In this document: in pieces, positions 34,288-43,675 of the stretch | How positions within the stretch are numbered: position 1 is the stretch's first letter | Layout of the letters: the number at the start of each line of letters is the position of its first letter | DNA from: JAWLHK01 sp041690355 [NCBI: bacterium] | GTDB taxonomy: Bacteria; J088; JAWLBW01 | Assembly: GCA_041690355.1 (NCBI GenBank) | Contig: JAWLHK010000003.1 | Location: forward strand, 214,695-278,694 | Length of the DNA: 64,000 nt | Direction: 5' to 3' | Position numbers and translations under genes: made by a program | Notes under the pieces: model-generated | The model's input: only the letters and a program-made list of their open reading frames with translations | Database searches by the model: none | Told to the model about the DNA's origin: nothing

Positions 34288-34825
34288 GTCGGTATAAATA
34301 AACGATCGTTCGGCCGAAGGTTCGGGTGGTCACGGTCTCCCAGCGGTCGTGCGACGTCGGCGGCGGCTCGGTCGTCGCGGTCTCGACCACGACGAACGCC
34401 CCCGGCTCAAGCAGCGGCTCGAGCAACGCCAGCGCCTCGTCGCGAAGCGGTCCGGCGTAGGGCGGATCGACGAACACGAGCGAAAACCGCCGCCCTTCGG
34501 CCGCCAGCGTGCGCAGGCCCGACCGCGAATCGCCCCGCACGATGCGCGTCCGCGGCCGGCACTTGAGCGCATCCAGGTTCTGCTCGAGCGCCCGCAGCGC
34601 AGCCGGATCCTTCTCGAGAAACACGGCCGTCGGCGCGCCCCGGCTCAGGGCCTCGATCCCCAAGGCGCCGCTCCCTGCGAATACGTCGAGCGCGTCGCCC
34701 GGAGACCAGCGAAAGGCCAGCAGGTCGAACATGGTCTGCCGGACCCGGTCTGCAGTCGGGCGCACGGCAAGCCCCGCCGGCGCCCGCAGCTGCCGTCCTC
34801 GGAACTCACCTGTGATGACGCGCAT
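34280..34825 (-). CDS. rsmD: 16S rRNA (guanine(966)-N(2))-methyltransferase
   Basis: Methylates G966 of 16S rRNA with S-adenosylmethionine. The 181 residues have the family start MRVITGEFRGRQL, PTADRVRQTMFDLL, the SAM-site DVFAGSGALGIEALSRGA and the catalytic FVDPPY. Length is normal. It is 43 bases after the PATAN regulator gene; that gap holds a direct repeat ACAAAGGGG at 34832 and 34851. Confidence 0.95.
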   Translation of the reverse strand: MRVITGEFRGRQLRAPAGLAVRPTADRVRQTMFDLLAFRWSPGDALDVFAGSGALGIEALSRGAPTAVFLEKDPAALRALEQNLDALKCRPRTRIVRGDSRSGLRTLAAEGRRFSLVFVDPPYAGPLRDEALALLEPLLEPGAFVVVETATTEPPPTSHDRWETVTTRTFGRTIVYLYRHV

Positions 34826-34868
34826 GGCCGAACAAAGGGGTCATGGTCGCACAAAGGGGCGCGCGGCG

Positions 34869-36347
34869 TCAACGAACGCCAACCGACCAGCCCGCCGAAA
34901 CGGCGAACCGGGTCAGTACGGCGCGCACGGCCTGCGGCAGCGTCGCGAAGTTGCCGCGCTGCACCTGGTGAACGTCGCGTTCCGAGGCTACGCCGAAGGC
35001 GCTGCGCACCCAATGGGCGTGCGCCGGAGCGTCGCCGTAGAAGACGTACTCGACCGGGCGATCGGCCGCGGTGAGCCAGCGCGCGCTTTCGTTGAGAAAA
35101 TCGAGTTCCTTGTCGTCGGCGGCCGAAGCCACGATGAGCCCGCCGCAGATCGTGCCGACCGGAACGTCGGCCAGCGCGAGGTAAGACCGGCCGGGCGGGT
35201 AGAAATCGAGCTGGAGCGTGAAGTCGCCGTCCAGGGGATAGAGGATGCGGTTGCCCAGGACGCGGTCCTGGTGCTGATGCCACTCGGCATTCGGCAGGAC
35301 GCCCTGCACGCCCGAGATGACTTCGGCTGCGCTCACGAATACCGGAATCCGCAGCGTCTGCGGCCGGCGCGGCGTGTGCCTGACCGCCTGCTTCAGAAAG
35401 GCGGCCAGCGACGTCTCGATGCGCAGGCCCGCGTCGAGTACCGGATTCGAGCCGCTCAATCCGACGAGCCCCGCGTCGAGCAGCGAACGAAGCGCATGAT
35501 GGGCCTCGAGGTCGGGCACGCGTGCGTTCTCGACGATATCTTCGGGGCTGCCGTAGAACTCGACCAGCAGCAGAATCTCGCGGTGCACCGGATGCAGCCC
35601 CTGCGGCAGGGCGCTCAGATCGCGCAGGAGCACGAGCCGGCCGCTGAGCGGCCGGTCGGCCCGGAGGCGGTCGACTTCGTCACGCTGGCGGGCCCCTTCA
35701 AGCAACAGTGCATCGAGCGGCAGCGTGATGGCTTCGGCCCGGCCGACGCGCGCCGACTTGAATACGAAGCGGCCGCTGTCACGTTCGAGAAGGCGCAGAA
35801 ACGCCTTCATGCCTTCGGCCTTGCCGGCGCGCGCGTCGACGACCTCTCCTTTGCGGATCCAGAGCGTGCCCGTAGGCTCTCCCTGTACCTCGAGCATCCC
35901 TTCGCGGCGATTGGCGCGGATGAGCTGCAGGAGGTCGGCCATCGGGATTTCGGAGAGCGATCCGGCGAGCCGGTCGCCCCCTTCGGCCACGGCGCTGATG
36001 CGAAAGGCGAACCGCAGCACGGCGTCGACCGCCTGCTGTTTGACGACCGGCTTGGCGAGCACGGCATCGGCAAAGCTCGCCGCCCCCCCACCCTCGCGCA
36101 CGAGCACGATGGGCACGCCGGCCGTGCGCGGATTGTTCCGCAGAATCTCGACGAGCTTCGGAGTATCGATCACCGGCAGCGATTCGCCGAATACGAAAAG
36201 GTCCTGCCGTACGCTGAGAGCGCGTTCGAGCGCCTGGGCGCCGTCGGCCGCGACCGAAACGTGTACGTCGAGGTCTTCGAGCGCCTCCTCGATGCGGACG
36301 ACCGTTTTCTGGTCGGCGTCGGCGATGAGAATATACTTGGCGGCCAT
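34869..36347 (-). CDS. Pseudo-receiver plus PATAN (DUF4388) protein with possible degenerate GTPase-like end
   Basis: A 492-residue soluble protein. Residues 1-120 have a receiver fold (YILIADADQKTV) but the phospho-acceptor position reads LFVFGESLPVID, with no Asp, so phosphorylation is unlikely. Residues about 125-210 match PATAN/DUF4388 (GSLSEIPMADLLQLIRANRREG, GTLWIRKGEVVDA). Residues about 330-492 resemble the second half of small Ras-like GTPases in strand order, but where a P-loop should be (VFVSAAEVISGVQGVL) there is no GKS/T. Domains of this type occur in deltaproteobacterial and cyanobacterial motility and polarity regulators. It overlaps the preceding regulator gene by one base. 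Confidence 0.7.
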   Translation of the reverse strand: MAAKYILIADADQKTVVRIEEALEDLDVHVSVAADGAQALERALSVRQDLFVFGESLPVIDTPKLVEILRNNPRTAGVPIVLVREGGGAASFADAVLAKPVVKQQAVDAVLRFAFRISAVAEGGDRLAGSLSEIPMADLLQLIRANRREGMLEVQGEPTGTLWIRKGEVVDARAGKAEGMKAFLRLLERDSGRFVFKSARVGRAEAITLPLDALLLEGARQRDEVDRLRADRPLSGRLVLLRDLSALPQGLHPVHREILLLVEFYGSPEDIVENARVPDLEAHHALRSLLDAGLVGLSGSNPVLDAGLRIETSLAAFLKQAVRHTPRRPQTLRIPVFVSAAEVISGVQGVLPNAEWHQHQDRVLGNRILYPLDGDFTLQLDFYPPGRSYLALADVPVGTICGGLIVASAADDKELDFLNESARWLTAADRPVEYVFYGDAPAHAHWVRSAFGVASERDVHQVQRGNFATLPQAVRAVLTRFAVSAGWSVGVR

Positions 36348-38122
36348 CAGAGCTGCCTCTGGAGAAAGTACTGTTCCTGCAGCGCGAAGATGAGCGCATC
36401 GGCGAGAAACGGGTCGGCGGCCACGAAGCCGCGCGCGACGCCCCCTTCGCCTCTCTCGAACAGGACCACGAATCCGCTCTCGCCGGTCAGGTAGAGGGCG
36501 AAATAGCGCTCGCCCCCCGGAAAGGCCGGCACATGGATCGCAACGCAGTGTTCGTGCGCGGCATCCAGCGTAAAATCCGTCGCGTCACCGAAGAGGGTGA
36601 GCCGCGCCTGCTTGCCCAGATCCAGAATCCGCTCTTCGAGCCAGGCCCCGTGCCGCTTGAGTTCGGGAAAACCCAGAAAAAGCACAGAGCGTTTGCGGGC
36701 GTCGCTCCGGATGTCGGTGTAGAGGAAGTGAACGGCATCGAGAAAGAAATTCTTGTCGATGTCGGCAGCGTCGGGCGAGCGTACAAGGCGGTCGAAGATG
36801 CTCCAGAAGTCGTCCTTCTCGAGAACCCGTCCCGGACTGCGATCCCAGGCTTCGCGCCGCCGCGTCAGGGTCGCGATCAGTTCTTCCAGCGACTCGCCGT
36901 CGGCCGGGAAGGCCGCGTGGGTGACCGTTTCGAGCTCTTCGCGCGCCACGCCCCGGCTGCGCAGCGACGTCACGAGGCGCCGGCCGAAACTGCGGGCCCC
37001 CACGCCGTCGGTTTCAGGGAGAAAGAACCGGAAGCGCCGCTCCCCGACATGGGTCACGACGTCGGTCTCGCGCAGAAAGTCCTTGAAGAAGGCGTCGGCA
37101 TCCTCGGGCGAGAGCGGCAGATTCGACTCCACCAGCGAGAAACTGCGGCTGTAGCGCTGCGCCGTGACGCGTTCGCGCTCTGCGATCTCGAGAAAACGCT
37201 CCAGGGGAAGGACTGCGTTCTCGCCGCGCGCCGTGCGCCGTTTGAGGTCCTGGACGACGAGGGCGTTCTGCAGCGCGATGGCCGAAAATTCGCCGAGCAT
37301 GCGCAGGGTACGCAGATCCCGGTTGCGAAACTGCCCTTCGACGTTGCGCACGAGCTTCAGGATGCCCAGCAGTTCCTTGTCGCGAATGAGGGGTACGTGC
37401 ACGCAGGAACGGTCGAGGTCTCCCGGGCCGCCCCCCTCGCGGTGGGGAAAAAACGGCAGCTCGCGCAACAGCTGGTCGTGGCTGCGGTAGTCGGAATAGC
37501 CGAACTCGGCCGGCTCGTCCGTATCAATGAGCCCGCGGCGTCCGGCTTCGCGGAACTGGGCCGTCTGCTCCGCGGCCGCGAGCCAGACGATGGCGCCCGC
37601 CGCTTCGGTCTCCTGCATGAAGCCGTCAAGCATCAGGTCGACGAGAGCATCGAGCTCGAGCGTGCCGAGAATGGCGAGGCCGCGCTTGTAGAGCGAGAGG
37701 GTGTAGAAGTACTCGGCGCTCTGCGCAAGCAGCTTGCCATGCTCGAGAAAAATGCGCTGGCGCTCGAGCACGTCGGCGACCGTCTGCAGCAGCTCGGCCT
37801 CGTGAATCGGCTTGATGACGTATTCCTTGATCCCCAGCGAGAGGGCACGGTTGATCGAGACCATGTCGTCGACGCGCGTCGCGATCATGATCTCGAGCCC
37901 CGAGTTTTCGTTGCGGATCTGTCGGGCAAGTTCGAGGCCCGAAGCGTTCTCGAGCACGAGGTCGAGAATCACCAGGTCGTAGGCGTTTTCGGCGAGGCGC
38001 TGCAGACAGGTTGCCGGGTCGGCGACCGTGTCGACCTGATAGCCCTCTGCAGTGAGCACATCGGTATAGTACTCGCGGAAAAAGCGATCATCGTCGACGG
38101 CGAGAATGCGTCCGGTGGCCAT
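36347..38122 (-). CDS. Response regulator with GAF and degenerate GGDEF domains
   Basis: A 591-residue protein. The receiver (1-120) is intact: DDD at 9-11, phospho-acceptor in VILDLVLEN and K in VIKPIHE. A GAF domain follows at about 145-300. Residues about 310-430 have GGDEF-domain order, but the active-site hairpin reads THVGERRFRFFLPET where GGDEF/GGEEF is expected, and the metal-binding phrase is SNLPL, so it should not make c-di-GMP. About 150 further residues have no family I recognise. ATG 38122 is used (MATGRILAVDDD); the first 35 bases overlap the VanZ-like gene upstream. Confidence 0.72.
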   Translation of the reverse strand: MATGRILAVDDDRFFREYYTDVLTAEGYQVDTVADPATCLQRLAENAYDLVILDLVLENASGLELARQIRNENSGLEIMIATRVDDMVSINRALSLGIKEYVIKPIHEAELLQTVADVLERQRIFLEHGKLLAQSAEYFYTLSLYKRGLAILGTLELDALVDLMLDGFMQETEAAGAIVWLAAAEQTAQFREAGRRGLIDTDEPAEFGYSDYRSHDQLLRELPFFPHREGGGPGDLDRSCVHVPLIRDKELLGILKLVRNVEGQFRNRDLRTLRMLGEFSAIALQNALVVQDLKRRTARGENAVLPLERFLEIAERERVTAQRYSRSFSLVESNLPLSPEDADAFFKDFLRETDVVTHVGERRFRFFLPETDGVGARSFGRRLVTSLRSRGVAREELETVTHAAFPADGESLEELIATLTRRREAWDRSPGRVLEKDDFWSIFDRLVRSPDAADIDKNFFLDAVHFLYTDIRSDARKRSVLFLGFPELKRHGAWLEERILDLGKQARLTLFGDATDFTLDAAHEHCVAIHVPAFPGGERYFALYLTGESGFVVLFERGEGGVARGFVAADPFLADALIFALQEQYFLQRQL

Positions 38123-38474
38123 AAATGCGTTCGGCTGCCCCATACAGCGCGATCCCGGCAATTAACCCCGCTACGTCTGCCACCCAGTCGGCAAGTTCGA
38201 CCGACCGGCCCGGCACATAGGCCTGATGGACCTCGTCGGTTGCAGCGTAGATCGTCCCCAGGATCAGGGCCGTGAGCCCGCGAACCATAGTAGTGGATGC
38301 GCCTTCTTTCGTCAAAGCCGCCATCAGCAGAAAGCCGAAGCCGGCAAACAGCATCCAGTGCCCGAGCTTGTCGGGCATGTCACGGGGGATGGGCGGATGC
38401 GACTGGTGGCTCAGCCAGAAGATGAAGGCCGCGTAGACGGCCACGAGTCCCCAGCGCAGCAGGGGGCGTTGCAT
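38088..38474 (-). CDS. VanZ-like membrane protein
   Basis: A 128-residue membrane protein with four hydrophobic segments and the VanZ-family marks DKLGHWMLFAGFGFL and DEVHQAYVPGRSVELADWVADVAG. VanZ-type proteins are linked to teicoplanin resistance in one case, but most have no known role. The Arg-rich last ten residues are coded in the 35-base overlap with the downstream response regulator. The stop of the BFN-like gene lies in the start codon of this one. Confidence 0.85.
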   Translation of the reverse strand: MQRPLLRWGLVAVYAAFIFWLSHQSHPPIPRDMPDKLGHWMLFAGFGFLLMAALTKEGASTTMVRGLTALILGTIYAATDEVHQAYVPGRSVELADWVADVAGLIAGIALYGAAERIYGHRTHSRRRR

Positions 38475-38875
38475 CAGTGGACGACCCGAAGCGAGGCCGG
38501 CGCCCGCTCACTCTCGGTTTCGGCGCTGCCGTAGCTTTCGGTCCCGAACAGCCGCTCGTCGAGCCAGACCGCCGCATTGCACTCGAGCGCGAGAGCCACG
38601 GCCAGGGCGGCATGCGCCCGGATGCGCCGCCTGAACAGCCAGCGCCGCAGGACGATTTCGCCCCCCCGCGAGGACAGAATCGAGCGCACTTCGACCCGAT
38701 CCACCTTCCACTTCAGCCGCCCGATGACGGCCTGGAGCGCCTCGACGGCCATGCGCGAGCCGGGAACCGGCAGCGTCGCGCGGCGACCCTCGGTGTCCCG
38801 CGCGACGATGCGCACGTCGCCGAGAAGGTCTTCGGTCTGAATCCACTCGCCGGGCACGAAGCGCAGGCCGTTCAT
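38474..38875 (-). CDS. Degenerate bifunctional-nuclease (BFN/DUF151)-like protein
   Basis: A 133-residue protein that I assign weakly to DUF151. The central order fits: RRATLPVPGSRMAVEAL, VDRVEVRSILSSRGGEIV, then a helix IRAHAALAVALALECNAAVWLD that lines up with the family's DARPSDAIALALRTGAPIFV. The DARPSDA signature itself is lost. The position supports the call: DUF151 genes sit directly after miaB in Geobacter and relatives, and here the start overlaps the miaB stop as ATGA. Function is probably changed. Confidence 0.5.
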   Translation of the reverse strand: MNGLRFVPGEWIQTEDLLGDVRIVARDTEGRRATLPVPGSRMAVEALQAVIGRLKWKVDRVEVRSILSSRGGEIVLRRWLFRRRIRAHAALAVALALECNAAVWLDERLFGTESYGSAETESERAPASLRVVH

Positions 38876-40212
38876 GCCACCGCCTCGCGCGGAGTCGCCC
38901 CCGGTTCGCCCCGCAGGGAATTGGGGAAGGCGCGGATGATCGACACCCGCTCGAACTGCCCTGGGGCGCTGTCGCCGCTGAAGTGGACGATGCGGTTGCA
39001 GCTCGTTCGCCCCTGCCAGATGCCGTCTTCCTGCCGTTCAACCAGAACCTCGAGGCTTCTGCCGACGAGAGCCCGGTTATAGTCGAGGCAGATCTCTTCC
39101 TGCCGCTTGAGCACCCGCTGCAGGCGCTCGTGTTTGACCGCTTCTGAAACGTGATCGCCCTGGTCTGCGGCGCGGGTTCCCGGCCGGGGCGAATATTTGA
39201 AGGCGAACAGATGCGTGAAGCGCACCCGTTCCATCAGATCCAGCGTGCGCTGGAAGTCTTCATCGGTTTCGCCGGGGTAGCCGACAATCAGGTCGGTCGT
39301 GACGCCGGCCTCGGGGGCGATGCTGCGCAGCAGATCGATCTTGGCCACGTACTCGTCAAAGGTATAACGCCGGTTCATCAGCTTCAGAATGCGATCGGAG
39401 CCGCTCTGGACCGGCAGGTGCAGATGCCGCGCGAGCTGGGGCAGGCGCCCGTAGCACTCGATCTGCTCGCGCGTCAGGTCGCGCGGATGCGAAGACGTGA
39501 AGCGCACGCGCCGGATGCCCTCGACGCAGGCGACGGCCTCGAGCAGCTTGTCGAACGTAAAATCGGTCTTCTTGCCGTACGAGTTGACGTTCTGCCCGAG
39601 CAAGGTGACCTCGACGACACCGCGACGGGCGAGGGCCCGTGTCTCCTCGAGAATGTTCTCGGGTGTCCGGCTCGCCTCGCGTCCCCGCGTATAGGGAACG
39701 ATGCAGTAGGAACAGAAATGGTCGCACCCTTCGGCGATCGTCACGAACGCGCTGATGCCGTCGACCGTGCCGTACGGGGTCTGCAGTTCGCCCTCGCGGA
39801 AGCGGGCGTCACGGTTCGGGGCCCACTCGGTGGCGACGAGCCCCCGCGCGCCCCGGGCCTCGGCCACGAGCTCACGGATGTTACGGACGTTCTGCGTGCC
39901 GAACACCAGGTCGACGAACGGAACCCGGCGGCGGAAGGTCTCGCCGTGTTCCTGGGCGACACAGCCGCCGACGCCGATCATGACATCGGGGCGCTCGCGC
40001 TTCAGATCGCGGTAGGTCCCGAGCAGGCTGAAGACCTTCTGTTCGGCTTTGTCCCGAATGGCGCAGGTGTTGACCAGGATCAGGTCGGCGCTCGCCGGAT
40101 CTTCGACGCGGTCGTATCCGTCTTCGGCAAGCAGACCCGCCATGAGGCGCGTGTCGTACTCGTTCATCTGACAGCCGAAGGTCTGAATATAGACTTTCTT
40201 GGGGGCAGGCAT
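38872..40212 (-). CDS. miaB: tRNA-2-methylthio-N6-dimethylallyladenosine synthase
   Basis: Radical-SAM enzyme that methylthiolates i6A37 of tRNA. The 446 residues have the N-terminal cluster cysteines (TFGCQMNEYD, LVNTCAIR, GVGGCVAQ), the radical-SAM motif CDHFCSYCIVPYTRG, the MiaB phrase LLGQNVNSYG and a C-terminal TRAM domain. ATG 40212 is the only start that fits the family N-terminus. It has no Shine-Dalgarno sequence and lies 6 bases after a -10 box, so the mRNA may be leaderless. It heads the operon down to the terminator at 31640. Confidence 0.95.
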   Translation of the reverse strand: MPAPKKVYIQTFGCQMNEYDTRLMAGLLAEDGYDRVEDPASADLILVNTCAIRDKAEQKVFSLLGTYRDLKRERPDVMIGVGGCVAQEHGETFRRRVPFVDLVFGTQNVRNIRELVAEARGARGLVATEWAPNRDARFREGELQTPYGTVDGISAFVTIAEGCDHFCSYCIVPYTRGREASRTPENILEETRALARRGVVEVTLLGQNVNSYGKKTDFTFDKLLEAVACVEGIRRVRFTSSHPRDLTREQIECYGRLPQLARHLHLPVQSGSDRILKLMNRRYTFDEYVAKIDLLRSIAPEAGVTTDLIVGYPGETDEDFQRTLDLMERVRFTHLFAFKYSPRPGTRAADQGDHVSEAVKHERLQRVLKRQEEICLDYNRALVGRSLEVLVERQEDGIWQGRTSCNRIVHFSGDSAPGQFERVSIIRAFPNSLRGEPGATPREAVA

Positions 40213-40218
40213 CCCATT

Positions 40219-40248
40219 ACTGTACTGGCCTGCGCGGGGGCCGGTCAA
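40219..40248 (-). promoter_or_regulatory. Promoter at miaB, probably giving a leaderless mRNA
   Basis: TTGACC (40243-40248, minus strand), 18-base spacer, TACAGT (40219-40224). The A of the miaB ATG is the seventh base after the -10 box, where transcription would be expected to start. Confidence 0.6.
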
Positions 40249-40363
40249 GCGCGCCTTACACCAGTTACAGGCGGTTTGCAAGCCCCCCCTCATGCGGTAA
40301 GCGCCCTCCCGCCGTTGCCCGGCCGGCCGCTTCTAGAATGAGATCAGCAACGGGGGAAACATC

Positions 40364-40373
40364 GGGGGGGGGG
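40364..40373 (+). repeat. G10 homopolymer at the ribosome-binding site of the diguanylate cyclase gene
   Basis: Ten consecutive G, ending four bases before ATG 40378, replace a normal Shine-Dalgarno sequence. A second run of five G lies at 40352-40356. Length changes here would alter translation start, not frame. Confidence 0.8.
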
Positions 40374-40377
40374 AACC

Positions 40378-41835
40378 ATGGGGATGCGCATCCTGGTCGT
40401 CGACGGCGCGCCGCGCCGCGACTGGCTGGCAGAACATCTGGGCGCGCTGGGCAACGTGATCACGGCGGCCACCGTGCACGCGGCCCGGCGGCTCGTCGCG
40501 GGGCAGCCGTGGGACTACGTGCTCATCGGCGACGTGCGCGAGGCCGAGCAGTTCGGCCGCGAGTTGCGCGAGGCCCCCGAGCCCAGCGCCGCGGGCGTGC
40601 CCCGGCCGGTCTGCATCGGGATCGACAGCCGCCCCGTCCTGGACGAAAACCTGGGGCTCGAACACTATTCCACTGAAGAGAAGCGGGCGGTCGTGGCCGC
40701 CTTTGTGCGCCGCCGCAGCCGCGTTTCTTCCGTTGCCGAAGAGGCGGGCGACCTGCAGCAGCAGCTGGTCGAGATGCGGCGCAGAGACGAAGAGGTCTGC
40801 CGCGCCAACCGCAGACTTTCGACCCTGCTCGAAGAGACCCGCCGCATGCTCAGCCCCGACGACGAAGAGGCCGCGCTGGCCGAGCTGCTGCGCACGGCCT
40901 CGCAACTCGGCGGCGGCGTGCCGGCCGCCCTGATCGTGGCGCGCAAGGAAGGGCTGGTCGTGCGCCAGGTTCACGGGATTCCCGGCGAGCGCATCGGCTC
41001 GGATCCGCTGGGAGAGCGGCCGCGGCGCCGCATCGCCCCGTTCGAACGCCTGCTCGAGCCTCCCGAACTCGACGACGCCCTCTGCCGGCTGTTCGACACC
41101 GACCGCTACTACGTGATCCCCCTGCGTCACGAAGCGCGCGCGCAGGCCCTCATCGCCCTCGGCGGCGACCCCGCCGAAGCCGACCGTGGCGGTCTCCAGC
41201 TGCTCGCGCCGCTCGCGGCCATGAACCTGCGTCTGCGCCGTCGCATGCGCCAGCTGCGCACCCAGGCGGATCAGGACGGCCTCACGCGATTGAAGAATCA
41301 TGCCGCGGTAAAGCGCCAGCTGCGGCTCGAAGTCAAACGCCATCAGCGCCTGGGCCGCCCGCTTTCGGTCATTCTCTTCGACCTCGATCACTTCAAGCGC
41401 GTCAACGACACGCACGGCCACCTGGCTGGAGACAAGGTGCTGTGCACGGTCGCCGAAATGCTTCGGCGCAGCAGCCGCGAAACCGACACCATCGGGCGGT
41501 ACGGGGGCGAAGAGTTCGTCATGCTCCTCCCCGACACCGGACGCGCCGGCGCCGAGCAGAAGGTTCTCACCCTGCTCGCAAGTTTACGCGAAGTACAGCT
41601 GTCGGGTACCGGACCGCTTACCTTCAGCGCCGGCATTGCCGAGTTCCCACGCGACGGACAGACCCCGACCGAACTGTTCGCCTCGGCCGACGCCGCCCTG
41701 TATGCGGCCAAACGGGCCGGGCGCGACCAGGTCGTCACTTATACGGAGTGGCTCGAAGAAGAGTTCCGGCGCGGCGACTCCCTCTTTCCCGCCGACCGCT
41801 TCGCAGGCAGCGAATCGACCGGCGATCATCCATAA
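40378..41835 (+). CDS. Diguanylate cyclase with pseudo-receiver and GAF-like region
   Basis: Makes c-di-GMP from two GTP. In 485 residues: an N-terminal receiver-like domain (1-110) lacking the usual acidic pocket, a coiled coil (about 120-160), a GAF-like domain (about 165-290) and a full GGDEF domain with DLDHFKRVND and GGEEF at 376-380. The product-inhibition site RETD (367-370) stands five residues before GGEEF. ATG 40384 (MRILVVDG) is also possible; both lie just behind a G10 tract that serves as ribosome-binding site. A -10-like TAGAAT is at 40334-40339 but no clear -35. The hairpin at 41841-41869 may end both this gene and enolase. Confidence 0.88.
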   Translation: MGMRILVVDGAPRRDWLAEHLGALGNVITAATVHAARRLVAGQPWDYVLIGDVREAEQFGRELREAPEPSAAGVPRPVCIGIDSRPVLDENLGLEHYSTEEKRAVVAAFVRRRSRVSSVAEEAGDLQQQLVEMRRRDEEVCRANRRLSTLLEETRRMLSPDDEEAALAELLRTASQLGGGVPAALIVARKEGLVVRQVHGIPGERIGSDPLGERPRRRIAPFERLLEPPELDDALCRLFDTDRYYVIPLRHEARAQALIALGGDPAEADRGGLQLLAPLAAMNLRLRRRMRQLRTQADQDGLTRLKNHAAVKRQLRLEVKRHQRLGRPLSVILFDLDHFKRVNDTHGHLAGDKVLCTVAEMLRRSSRETDTIGRYGGEEFVMLLPDTGRAGAEQKVLTLLASLREVQLSGTGPLTFSAGIAEFPRDGQTPTELFASADAALYAAKRAGRDQVVTYTEWLEEEFRRGDSLFPADRFAGSESTGDHP

Positions 41836-41840
41836 ATCAG

Positions 41841-41869
41841 AAAACCCGCCCCCCGGGTCGGGGGGCGGG
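41841..41869 (-). terminator. Terminator of enolase, shared by convergent genes
   Basis: A perfect 10-bp stem CCCGCCCCCC/GGGGGGCGGG with a 5-base loop. On the minus strand TTTT follows, so it best serves eno; the plus-strand gene has the hairpin but no T-run. Confidence 0.75.
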
Positions 41870-41892
41870 CTGGATTCCAACCGCAGCCGCAC

Positions 41893-43477
<1,585 letters not shown>

Positions 43478-43526
43478 GGCTCCCTCCGGTGCGAAGTGCG
43501 CCGAGGCGCCGGAGCAGAAAGGTGGG

Positions 43527-43555
43527 ATTGTACACCGGAGACCGCAGCGCTTCAA
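43527..43555 (-). promoter_or_regulatory. Promoter of acyP-eno
   Basis: TTGAAG (43550-43555, minus strand), 17-base spacer, TACAAT (43527-43532). The leader to 43477 is about 43 bases. Confidence 0.65.
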
Positions 43556-43675
43556 CAGGGCCCGGGCTTACCTGTTCGGCAACATGTAGACAGCAGATAC
43601 GCAATTCCGTCTGGAAATTTCCTTCCGCCTTTGATAGGCTGGCCGAGTTCCCCCTCTTCTCCCAGGGTTCTCTGA

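Noticed and set aside
34509-36494. A 661-codon open frame on the plus strand.
   Set aside because: Antisense to rsmD and the PATAN regulator gene; no recognisable domain and it crosses the ends of three real genes.
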